Below, in pieces: positions 1-5,916 of a stretch of DNA of 5,920 nt. Location of the stretch: positions 1 to 5,920 of the forward strand of contig JAGVIF010000478.1 of the NCBI GenBank assembly GCA_020056205.1. The letters run 5' to 3'. This DNA is from Lentisphaeria bacterium. GTDB lineage: Bacteria; Verrucomicrobiota; Lentisphaeria; Victivallales; GWF2-50-93. The position numbers were made by a program, and so were the translations under genes. Numbering within the stretch: the first letter of the stretch is position 1; every line of letters starts with the position of its first letter. Below the pieces are notes generated by a model that worked only from the letters and a program-made list of their open reading frames with translations, did no database searches and was not told where the DNA came from.

Positions 1-53
1 CAGTCCCTGCTGACAGCCACGATTCCAAGTTTCACTTCCGGAACATTGTTCAT
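1..53 (-). CDS. N-terminal fragment of a probable L-fucose isomerase-like sugar isomerase (runs off the left edge)
   Basis: Only the first 17 complete codons are present: an ATG at 53 reading MNNVPEVKLGIVAVSRD, followed by a partial codon TG-. A strong Shine-Dalgarno (GGAAGGG, within 61-68 on the minus strand) lies 8 bases before the ATG, which supports this as a real start. The pattern of a short polar lead followed by KLGIVAVSRD is what I recall of the N-terminal first strand in COG2407 proteins (L-fucose isomerase-like family), where the next residues are usually C-F-P. The partial TG- codon is compatible with Cys. Lying directly downstream of araB and araD, the protein would supply the aldose-ketose isomerisation, presumably L-arabinose to L-ribulose, in place of classical AraA. 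The family call rests on very few residues plus context. The main alternative is another sugar isomerase or an unrelated Rossmann-like protein. Confidence 0.55.
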   Translation of the reverse strand, partial: MNNVPEVKLGIVAVSRD

Positions 54-60
54 TGTTATA

Positions 61-68
61 TCCCTTCC
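61..68 (-). promoter_or_regulatory. Strong ribosome binding site of the left-edge isomerase gene
   Basis: On the minus strand this reads GGAAGGGA, an extended purine-rich Shine-Dalgarno about 8 bases upstream of the ATG at 53. It is much stronger than the site in front of araD and is the main reason for accepting the truncated left-edge ORF as a gene. Confidence 0.7.
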
Positions 69-72
69 ATTT

Positions 73-78
73 ATTATA
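73..78 (-). promoter_or_regulatory. Possible -10 box of an internal promoter
   Basis: On the minus strand this hexamer is TATAAT, a perfect sigma-70 -10 match, 19 bases before the ATG at 53. The hexamer 17 bases further upstream is GGCAAT, a poor -35, and there is no TGn extension, so it may be chance in an AT-rich pocket. If it is real, the isomerase gene could be transcribed separately from araBD with a very short leader. Confidence 0.25.
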
Positions 79-98
79 TTTACATTCAATTTTAAATT

Positions 99-148
99 GC
101 CGGTGAGACATCCGCCTTCGCTGAGAAGTTATGGCGTGACAAGCCGGC
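99..148. repeat. Imperfect hairpin in the araD-isomerase spacer
   Basis: GCCGG (99-103) can pair with CCGGC (144-148). Inside, CGC plus CTTC (113-119) pairs with GAAG plus GCG (125-128 and 134-136), with a five-base bulge and a GCTGA loop. There is no T-tract in either direction, so it is not a good intrinsic terminator. The CCGCCTTCGCT core resembles small dispersed palindromic elements I associate with PVC-type genomes, but only one copy is visible here. It could equally be an RNA processing or stability element in the araB-araD-isomerase transcript. Confidence 0.35.
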
Positions 149-158
149 GCTCCAATAA

Positions 159-193
159 ACTCAAAATTTCAAGTTACGAGTTACCGGTTACAA
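159..193. repeat. Heptamer-period tandem repeat next to the araD stop
   Basis: Three consecutive 7-base units, GTTACGA, GTTACCG and GTTACAA, fill 173-193. Two weaker units, ACTCAAA and ATTTCAA, precede them in the same register. The last unit ends one base before the araD stop codon at 195. Short heptamer tracts of this sort are known as intergenic repeats in several bacterial groups. No function can be read from it. Confidence 0.5.
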
Positions 194-194
194 T

Positions 195-890
195 CTACTT
201 TTGCCCGTAATACGAATTTTTGCCGTGCTTTCTCTGGTAATGCTTGTCAATCAGCGCCTTCTTCAACTGAGGCACTTTTGGATTTATTGACACGGAAAGA
301 TAAGCCATCTTGGCAAGCTCTTCGAGTACGGCGCTGTTATAGACCGTCTTCTCAGGAGTTTTCCCCCAGGTGAACGGACCATGGCACGCCACAAGGACCA
401 TTTCGACTTCCTTGTAGTTGCGTTTTTTGAAAGCGTTCAGGATCTGCTGCCCGGTCTGCTCCTCGTAGTCGCCCTTTATCATTTCATCGGTCATGACTTC
501 CGTGCATGGGACGGCTTCGACCAAATGATCTGCATGAGTCGTCCCGATGATTGGAATAGGCTTCATAGCCTGAGCCCAGGCGACTGCATAAGTCGAATGC
601 GTATGGACAACTCCGCCAATATCAGTAAAATTCCTGTATAGCACGGTATGCGTCTTCGTGTCGGACGAAGGCCTCATCCTGCCCTCGACAACTTTGTTCT
701 CAAGGTCTACGACAACCATATCCTTCGGCTTGAGTTCATCGTATGGGACACCGCTGGGCTTTATGGCAAAAACGCCCCTGTTGCGGTCTATCGCGCTGAC
801 ATTTCCGAACGTGTAGATCGCAAGTCCCAACTTCGGGATCCGCATGTTGCATTCCCACGCCTGTTCCTTCAGTTCCTGATATCTGGCCAT
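195..890 (-). CDS. araD: L-ribulose-5-phosphate 4-epimerase
   Basis: Catalyses L-ribulose 5-phosphate to D-xylulose 5-phosphate, the last step of L-arabinose catabolism, in the cytoplasm (class II aldolase/epimerase fold, usually a homotetramer with one divalent metal per active site). From the ATG at 890 the protein is 231 residues, the same length as E. coli AraD, and the two appear to align end to end. Visible family landmarks are GNVS (29-32), KPSGV (44-48), PSSDT (74-78), the HTH metal pair at H96 and H98, D121 in THADH (catalytic acid/base), the third metal ligand H170 in CHGPF, and the C-terminal YYGQ with Y228 matching the catalytic tyrosine. The ORF is open 57 codons further upstream, but that part is basic, low in homology and inside araB. 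The chosen start has only a weak GGAA Shine-Dalgarno 6 bases away. It lies 37 bases after the araB stop and is almost certainly co-transcribed with it. A paralogous epimerase such as UlaF or SgbE is possible, but the araB neighbour favours AraD. Confidence 0.95.
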   Translation of the reverse strand: MARYQELKEQAWECNMRIPKLGLAIYTFGNVSAIDRNRGVFAIKPSGVPYDELKPKDMVVVDLENKVVEGRMRPSSDTKTHTVLYRNFTDIGGVVHTHSTYAVAWAQAMKPIPIIGTTHADHLVEAVPCTEVMTDEMIKGDYEEQTGQQILNAFKKRNYKEVEMVLVACHGPFTWGKTPEKTVYNSAVLEELAKMAYLSVSINPKVPQLKKALIDKHYQRKHGKNSYYGQK

Positions 891-927
891 GTGTATTTCC
901 GATTTTTGGTTTAAGTGGGGACGGGCT

Positions 928-2598
928 TTAGCCTGTCTTTTCCACGAATCCGCCGAGCGATGAATACTGGGCGTAGAGCTTTGCGTATTTCGCGGAATTC
1001 GCCTTGTCCGGCGTGTATACAGTCTCGAATCCGCCGCCCATGGCATCCTGCGCCTTTTCAACCGACTTGTGTATCCCGGCGACTACGGATGCGAACATCG
1101 CAGCTCCTAGCGCACACGCCTGTTCGGAACGTGCAATCTTGATCTTCATTCCAAGTACATCCGTTACTGTCTGCATGATGAACGGAGATTTTTTTGCAAC
1201 TCCACCGAGCGCGATTACTCCTTTGATGCCGACTCCCTGATCTTGGAAACGGTCAACGATTTTCTTCGAGCCAAAGGCTGTTGCTTCTACAAGCGAGCGA
1301 AATATTCTCGGAGCATCGCTTCCAAGATTGAGACCGCCTATTGCGCCTTTCAGAGCCTGGTTTGCATCAGGCGCGCGCCTGCCGTTCATCCAGTCAAGCG
1401 CGACAATTCCAGATTCACCAATCGGAATTTTAGAAGCGGCCTTTGAAAGTTCTGGAATGACGGCGTGATGAACAGCTTCAATGATCTTTTTCCTAGCGTT
1501 TTCAGATTTAACTTCAGAGGCGAGTGCATTCCGCAAAGGCCACATGAGGACATTCCTGTACCATGCGTAGATGTCGCCGAATGCTGACTGTCCGGCCTCC
1601 ATCCCGAGCATTCCCGGAACAATCGAGCCGTCAACCTGGCCGCAGATTCCGCGGATCAGTTTCTTGCCGACCTTGTCCATCGGGGCGATCAGCATGTCGC
1701 ACGTTGAAGTTCCCATGATCTTACTCAAAATGTATGGTTTGATCTGTCCGCCGACTGCACCCATGTGTGCGTCGAAGGCGCCGACACCGACCACGATATC
1801 TTCACTGAGGCCGAGTTTCCTCGCCCAGTCGGCTGAAAGAAGTCCGGCAGCGCTGTCAGAAGTGTATGTATCCCTATAGAGATGTCCGCGGACTCCCTTG
1901 AGCAGAGGGTCGAGTTTTGTCAGGAATTCTTCAGATGGCAACCCGCCAAATGATTCATGCCACATCGCCTTGTGTCCGGACGAACATCTGCCGCGTTTTA
2001 GCGTAAGCGGGTTCGTGTCGCCTGTTAGGACGGCTGGCAGCCAGTCGCAGTGTTCCACCCAAGAGAACGCGGCGTTGCGGACTTTCTTGTCGGCTCTCAA
2101 TGAATGTAGGACTTTCGCCCAGAACCATTCCGAGGAGTAGATTCCGCCGGAGTATTTGGTGAAGTCCTCGAATTTTCCGCTGTGGGCGAGAGCGTTGATT
2201 TCCTCGGCTTCCTTTATCCCGGTATGATCTTTCCAAAGGATGAACATGGCATGGGGATTGTTCTTGAACTCGCCGAGGAGGGCAAGAGCAGTTCCGTTCC
2301 TGTCAACAGCAATCGGTGTCGAGCCTGTCGTATCTATTGAAATACCCCTGATGTTCTTTGCGACATTCGCACCTGCGGCCTTAAGGGACTTCTTGACGGT
2401 AATCTCAAGTCCTTCCAGATAGTCGAGGGGATGCTGCCTGAACTGGTTTTCAACCGGCAGACAGAACTTTCCGTCATGCCAGCGGCTATAATGATGGACA
2501 GTGCTTGCGATTTCTTTTCCGTTGGCGGCGTCGACAATGAGACATCTCACCGAATCCGTGCCGTAATCGAGACCGATCACATAGTTATTTTTTGACAT
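928..2598 (-). CDS. araB: Ribulokinase (FGGY carbohydrate kinase)
   Basis: Phosphorylates L-ribulose with ATP to give L-ribulose 5-phosphate, the substrate of the adjacent AraD. The 556 residues match the usual ~560 of AraB. The two FGGY actin-like domains are visible. The N-terminal domain has the phosphate-binding VIGLDYGTDS (7-16), ISIDTTGSTP (86-95), WKDHT (122-126), EHCDWLPAVLTG (182-193) and RGRCSSGHKAMWH (202-214), which are AraB-like and not xylulokinase-like. The C-terminal domain has GAFDAHMGAVGG, with probable catalytic base D276, the ATP-site MGTST (295-299), GGLNLG (421-426) and the adenosine motif ALGGVAKKSP (463-472). The ATG at 2598 is chosen because AAGGGG lies 5 bases before it. 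An in-frame ATG at 2616 would add six residues but has no ribosome binding site. It is the first gene after a good promoter (2641-2669) and is followed by araD after 37 bases. No frameshift or missing motif is seen. Confidence 0.96.
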   Translation of the reverse strand: MSKNNYVIGLDYGTDSVRCLIVDAANGKEIASTVHHYSRWHDGKFCLPVENQFRQHPLDYLEGLEITVKKSLKAAGANVAKNIRGISIDTTGSTPIAVDRNGTALALLGEFKNNPHAMFILWKDHTGIKEAEEINALAHSGKFEDFTKYSGGIYSSEWFWAKVLHSLRADKKVRNAAFSWVEHCDWLPAVLTGDTNPLTLKRGRCSSGHKAMWHESFGGLPSEEFLTKLDPLLKGVRGHLYRDTYTSDSAAGLLSADWARKLGLSEDIVVGVGAFDAHMGAVGGQIKPYILSKIMGTSTCDMLIAPMDKVGKKLIRGICGQVDGSIVPGMLGMEAGQSAFGDIYAWYRNVLMWPLRNALASEVKSENARKKIIEAVHHAVIPELSKAASKIPIGESGIVALDWMNGRRAPDANQALKGAIGGLNLGSDAPRIFRSLVEATAFGSKKIVDRFQDQGVGIKGVIALGGVAKKSPFIMQTVTDVLGMKIKIARSEQACALGAAMFASVVAGIHKSVEKAQDAMGGGFETVYTPDKANSAKYAKLYAQYSSLGGFVEKTG

Positions 2599-2603
2599 AC
2601 TGA

Positions 2604-2609
2604 CCCCTT
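2604..2609 (-). promoter_or_regulatory. araB ribosome binding site (decides the start)
   Basis: On the minus strand this is AAGGGG, with 5 bases between it and the ATG at 2598. The upstream in-frame ATG (2616) is preceded by an AT-rich stretch without a purine run, so this site fixes the shorter AraB N-terminus. Confidence 0.75.
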
Positions 2610-2640
2610 TGTTCATGTCATTAGGATATTCAGGGTTGGC

Positions 2641-2669
2641 AATATAGACCGGCCTTATAATATCTTCAA
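2641..2669 (-). promoter_or_regulatory. Probable sigma-70-type promoter of araB-araD
   Basis: On the minus strand a -35 TTGAAG (2669-2664, 4 of 6 consensus) and a -10 TATATT (2646-2641, 5 of 6) are separated by exactly 17 bases. Transcription would begin near 2634, giving a leader of about 36 bases before the araB ATG. A short palindrome, CTTC-AA-GAAG (2664-2673), overlaps the -35 and is a possible but weak operator. No AraC half-site or AraR-type palindrome was recognised. The position, between the upstream stem-loops and araB, is what a separate arabinose operon promoter should have. Confidence 0.6.
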
Positions 2670-2715
2670 GAAGTGAAAAGAAGAGGTGCGCAGTAATGGA
2701 ATGGAGTTTAAAAAT

Positions 2716-2782
2716 AACGGAGGGCGGGTTTTCTTACCCGCCAACGGAAGAAACTCGCGGGTTGGAAAACCCGCGCTCCGTT
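2716..2782. repeat. REP-like GC-rich double palindrome, possible bidirectional terminator
   Basis: The outer arms 2716-2733 and 2765-2782 are 18-base inverted copies with a single mismatch (G2723 against G2775). Two alternative local hairpins lie within the same bases: GGCGGGT/ACCCGCC (2723-2729 with 2736-2742, loop of 6) and CGCGGGTT/AACCCGCG (2756-2763 with 2768-2775, GGAA loop). On the minus strand the element is followed by TTATTTTTAAA. On the plus strand it is followed by TTTTT. It could therefore end transcripts in either direction, most relevantly that of the large upstream gene. The composition and nested symmetry are those of dispersed REP-type intergenic elements. Only one copy is in the window. 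Confidence 0.7.
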
Positions 2783-2802
2783 TTTCCAATCGAAGACGCA
2801 TC

Positions 2803-2844
2803 GTATAAGTTCAGTAAATCCTGTCCTTTTACTGAAACTTATAC
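2803..2844. terminator. Long AT-rich stem-loop at the 3' end of the large gene
   Basis: The 16-base arm at 2803-2818 pairs with 2828-2844 throughout, apart from one bulged A in the right arm, around a 9-base loop. On the minus strand the stem begins within the last base of the TAG stop codon (2846-2844) of the large gene, so it forms immediately after translation ends. No T-tract follows. As an intrinsic terminator it is therefore atypical, and a 3'-end stabiliser or processing stem is at least as likely. The GC-rich palindrome 20 bases further on is the better terminator. Confidence 0.5.
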
Positions 2845-5816
2845 TACGGGTCTTCCAATGGGTTGGGTTTTATAAGCGGATCGGTCTGGCGGCGTTTAAG
2901 CGTTGCGTTTATTTGCGGGTCGTAGCTGAATGTATCCCAGTACGGTTGCGGCTGGGCGATGCGCGGGTCAACATGATTAGGCGCGTAAGGGCGCGCGAGT
3001 ATTCCCGGCAGGATAATTTGATTAAGCAGCGCCAGATGAAAGCGCTGGAGTTCAAGTATTTCGTAGCGGGTCAGGCGCTGAGTTACGGGAGCGTCGTCGG
3101 CGCGGATAGACCACAATTCCCATCCGCCGTCGGCTGTGGGTTTGTAAATGCCGAGGTCTATCAGGCGTTGACGGGCGCCTGCGAGATTTTGGCCGGCCTT
3201 GTCTCCCAGTTTGACAGCGTACTCGTCAACGGCTTTGCGATTCTTCAAATAGAACAGCGGATCATTTTTCCAAGTATTGAGCGCATTTTCGAGCAATGTC
3301 TTTACTGGAATTTGATCCTTCACGTTTGAAACAATCAACGGCTGGCTGATCCATTCGGCGTCGCGGCGGCTGGGCGGACGCGGAGAATTAGAGGGCTGAG
3401 CGGGTCCGCCCTGATTTTGCGCGGGCGGAGGCGCAATCTTTTGTCCCTTGATTTCAATCGTGGCAATCCTCTCATTAAAAATCTGAATAATTTCAGCTAT
3501 GTAGGCGCGCTGAGCATCGTTGAAAGCATCGCGGAAAAGTTTCACGGGCAGAGAGTCGCCATCGCCGCAGGCCAATTTCATCAACGCCGCCCAATCACGA
3601 ATTTGATAAAGAGAAGACTTATAGGCCGGAACCAGACAGGAGTTTTCAAAACCGATATTTGTGTCGCCGGCAGCGGAAAAGAGTTCTATCAAACGATTAT
3701 TATCATCGTAGGTGCGCAGTTCATTGTCGGGATAATAAACGCAGATAAAGGCGGGAACAGACCATGCCTTGCCGTTGCCTGCGAATACGCCGATATCCAC
3801 ACGATTGCTCAACGGATTTCCGGCTGGTTGTACCGGAATGCGGTCGTGCCACGCAATAGTGAGTGTGGCCTGCCGTCCGTCGCTGTCAGGTTCGATGCGG
3901 ACAAGCTTGGGGTCGCCCTGCAGCAAAACCCATCGAAAATTGAGTGGTTTGCCTTGTATATCAAGACTGTCCGCGGCGCTGACGCGCATACGCATATCGC
4001 GTGTCCAGCGGCGATGAATGCGGCCTATCACTCCCGGCGAATCGCACAATATTTCGCGCGGAAAATCTTTGGAAATATCTATATCAAGACGCAATTTATC
4101 CTCTTCTATCACGCGTACCTGTGCCAGCGGCGGAACGCTGTCTATAGTCATTTCATGGGCGGTCCGCGCCATTTTCAAGGAGTCAAGTTGCTCTCCTCTG
4201 AAGACTGCCGGATGCGCCTTGCCGGTGAAATAATCTTCAGGCTCAAGGACTTGCGTGTTGCTTGCGCGCAGAATAGCCTGTATTGCGGGCATCAGGAAAC
4301 CGCTCTCAATGAGTTTGCTTTTTAGTTTGGGATCGAAAGCGGCAAGTGTATGAAAACAAGCGTCCATAAAAGGCCTATCGGAGCCGGAGGAGCCGTGAGA
4401 GATCAGAGTGTAGGGGGTATTCAGCGGATAGAGATCAAGGGCGCTCCACGGATAACTGCCGCCGGGGTGGGCATAATCGAGGTGGGCCGGGTAGATATGC
4501 ATGTTGCCGCCGCGATACTGGGCGTAAACCCGGGCCAATAAATCAGGGCTCACCTGCGCGTAACGAGGGTTACTGCCGCCGCGATCGGGCGGAGAGGCGG
4601 TCGAGGAATTGCCTATAGTCACGTTGGGCCGCACCTCCAAACACAAACCATAATCAAGCCGCTTATCTAATTGTTCGGCGTTGTATTCAACCTTGCTGAT
4701 TTGCGGATACTGCGACACATCAAGAGAAGAGTGGCCGCGGTCGCGGTTGTCATAGTAATCGCCGGTGTTGCCGGCGGCTGTGCCTTCAGAAAACCATTGG
4801 TTGAGGAGTTTACAGATTTCTTTGTTATTATAGCGGCAGGGGATATTGAGAGCGGTTTGGGAGGGCTGGCCGGGTTTGGGCCGCGGCTGAGCGGCCTCAA
4901 GTTTGCGCTGTTGTTCGTATCGTTCAAGCAAATGCGGCCAGAGTTTTGCCGTTTCGGAAGGAGCAAGTTTCCCCTGCGCACAAAATTCCACCTTTCCCCA
5001 GGCCGAGCGATTGGTCCACAATGACTCCCGATCAGGATTTCGGGGATTGAGCAAGTCGGTAATGCGGTCAGCGGGATCATGTTTAGACCGGATATCGCCC
5101 CACATTGTCTCAATACCCATACGCAATGATTGGCCTGGTTTGAACGGTTGAGGATTATTGGGGCGCAGTAATGCCCAGCTCAGGCGCATTTCCTGAACGT
5201 ATCCCTGACCGTCGGCATCAGCTTTGAACGCTATGTCAACTCCCTGTCCAATAGCCTGAGTGATAGTTTTTTCGATGCTTCCGTCGGGTACAAGATCGCC
5301 ATACACCACATATGCCGCGGATTTTTGAGTATCGGTGTGCCAATAGCCGTCCACATGGATAATCTGCATCGGGAGAAGAGAAAGGGCGTTGACATCGCTT
5401 TCGGAGTCGCTGTCTATGCGCAGTTGAACCGCGTCGCCGCACCAACCTTTGCCCGGTGTGGTCTGCGGATCAACGTGATTAATCATCGGAGTGGCATCCT
5501 TGAATTCGAAGGCTATGTAAAGCCCTGTAGAATCATACATAGCCGACACTCGCACTAAACGGCTCGGACGCTCAATATCGTCCGCCATCACGATCTGGCC
5601 GCTACGATCCCACTCGCTCAGGTCGCCGTCAAGTTTGACCGTTCCGTCTGCGGGAACAGGCACGGCGCGCAAAACACTGTTCAACGCGGGATCCGCGTAA
5701 ACCGACATGGCCGACAATAAGACAAGAGTCGAAAAAACCGGCGCTATCGCCCGAATATTCCTCAAATAACATTTTTTAAGCGCGGGGCGAAAACAAACAA
5801 AATTTTTAGGTTTCAT
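2844..5816 (-). CDS. Large exported protein with an N-terminal CBM9-like domain, otherwise unassigned
   Basis: The protein has 990 residues from the ATG at 5816. Residues 1-41 form a signal peptide with a long basic n-region, a hydrophobic core (about 24-37) and a probable cut after V-Y-A, so the product should leave the cytoplasm. Residues about 55-280 look like a CBM9-like (DOMON-type) carbohydrate-binding sandwich: LDGDLSEWD (62-70), GDAVQLRID (127-135), MRLSWALL (210-217) and a closing WGKVEF. A charged Q/P-rich linker follows (about 295-325). Residues 326-600 are unrecognised but contain conserved-looking blocks, such as IGNSS (401-405), DRGGSNPRY (411-419), HIYPAHLDY (440-448) and SHGSSGSD (473-480). 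Residues 606-695 resemble a PKD/Ig-like domain (GKPLNFRWVLLQGDP at 622-636). A Pro-rich linker (795-818) leads to a helical C-terminus. No glycosidase catalytic motif, LPXTG or PEP-CTERM tag was seen. No clear Shine-Dalgarno precedes the start. An in-frame TTG at 5837 would only lengthen the n-region. The function is unknown, and binding or remodelling of polysaccharide is an inference from the CBM9-like domain. Confidence 0.85.
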   Translation of the reverse strand: MKPKNFVCFRPALKKCYLRNIRAIAPVFSTLVLLSAMSVYADPALNSVLRAVPVPADGTVKLDGDLSEWDRSGQIVMADDIERPSRLVRVSAMYDSTGLYIAFEFKDATPMINHVDPQTTPGKGWCGDAVQLRIDSDSESDVNALSLLPMQIIHVDGYWHTDTQKSAAYVVYGDLVPDGSIEKTITQAIGQGVDIAFKADADGQGYVQEMRLSWALLRPNNPQPFKPGQSLRMGIETMWGDIRSKHDPADRITDLLNPRNPDRESLWTNRSAWGKVEFCAQGKLAPSETAKLWPHLLERYEQQRKLEAAQPRPKPGQPSQTALNIPCRYNNKEICKLLNQWFSEGTAAGNTGDYYDNRDRGHSSLDVSQYPQISKVEYNAEQLDKRLDYGLCLEVRPNVTIGNSSTASPPDRGGSNPRYAQVSPDLLARVYAQYRGGNMHIYPAHLDYAHPGGSYPWSALDLYPLNTPYTLISHGSSGSDRPFMDACFHTLAAFDPKLKSKLIESGFLMPAIQAILRASNTQVLEPEDYFTGKAHPAVFRGEQLDSLKMARTAHEMTIDSVPPLAQVRVIEEDKLRLDIDISKDFPREILCDSPGVIGRIHRRWTRDMRMRVSAADSLDIQGKPLNFRWVLLQGDPKLVRIEPDSDGRQATLTIAWHDRIPVQPAGNPLSNRVDIGVFAGNGKAWSVPAFICVYYPDNELRTYDDNNRLIELFSAAGDTNIGFENSCLVPAYKSSLYQIRDWAALMKLACGDGDSLPVKLFRDAFNDAQRAYIAEIIQIFNERIATIEIKGQKIAPPPAQNQGGPAQPSNSPRPPSRRDAEWISQPLIVSNVKDQIPVKTLLENALNTWKNDPLFYLKNRKAVDEYAVKLGDKAGQNLAGARQRLIDLGIYKPTADGGWELWSIRADDAPVTQRLTRYEILELQRFHLALLNQIILPGILARPYAPNHVDPRIAQPQPYWDTFSYDPQINATLKRRQTDPLIKPNPLEDP

Positions 5817-5819
5817 AGT

Positions 5820-5840
5820 CTTTTGAGCCAATTGCAAAAG
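5820..5840. repeat. Small inverted repeat directly before the large gene's start
   Basis: CTTTTG (5820-5825) and CAAAAG (5835-5840) are a 6-base inverted repeat with a 9-base loop, ending three bases before the ATG at 5816 on the minus strand. It occupies the place where a Shine-Dalgarno would be expected, and none is visible. It may be chance. Confidence 0.3.
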
Positions 5841-5898
5841 TCAAAACCAGCGCCGATGAAGGAGATTGTGAAATTCAGACGAGCCACAAAACCGGAGG

Positions 5899-5916
5899 CA
5901 TACCCAAAGCGGTATG
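5899..5916. repeat. Short hairpin at the right edge
   Basis: CATACC (5899-5904) and GGTATG (5911-5916) form a perfect 6-base stem with a 6-base loop. Whether it belongs to an upstream gene's 3' end or to regulation of the large gene cannot be told, because the window ends four bases later. The remaining upstream bases (5841-5898) show no convincing promoter. Confidence 0.35.

Noticed and set aside
891..1061. Upstream extension of araD by 57 codons
   Set aside because: The extension is Arg/Ser/Pro-rich, overlaps the araB coding end and has no counterpart in AraD, whose E. coli length of 231 residues is matched exactly from the ATG at 890.
2599..2616. Alternative araB start six codons upstream
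   Set aside because: It has no Shine-Dalgarno, whereas AAGGGG sits 5 bases before the ATG at 2598. The extra codons themselves contain that ribosome binding site.
2599..2640. Riboswitch or other structured leader ahead of araB
   Set aside because: The predicted leader is only about 36 bases, too short for a known riboswitch, and shows no conserved motif.
2803..2844. Integron attC site
   Set aside because: The stem is palindromic, but its ends read GTATAAG and CTTATAC, not the RYYYAAC and GTTRRRY core sites, and no integrase or cassette structure is present.
3417..4325. 302-codon open frame on the plus strand
   Set aside because: It lies wholly opposite the large exported protein, its translation has no recognisable domain or composition of a real protein, and no ribosome binding site or promoter supports it. 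It is a shadow frame.
5817..5837. TTG start seven codons upstream for the large exported protein
   Set aside because: It is a rarer start codon with no ribosome binding site and would only lengthen an already long n-region of the signal peptide. It cannot be excluded completely, as the ATG also lacks a clear site.
5814..5846. Promoter beginning TTGACT (5846-5841) before the large gene
   Set aside because: The -35 match is good, but the hexamers 16-18 bases downstream (AAGACT, AGACTA, GACTAT) are poor -10 boxes and would overlap the start codon.
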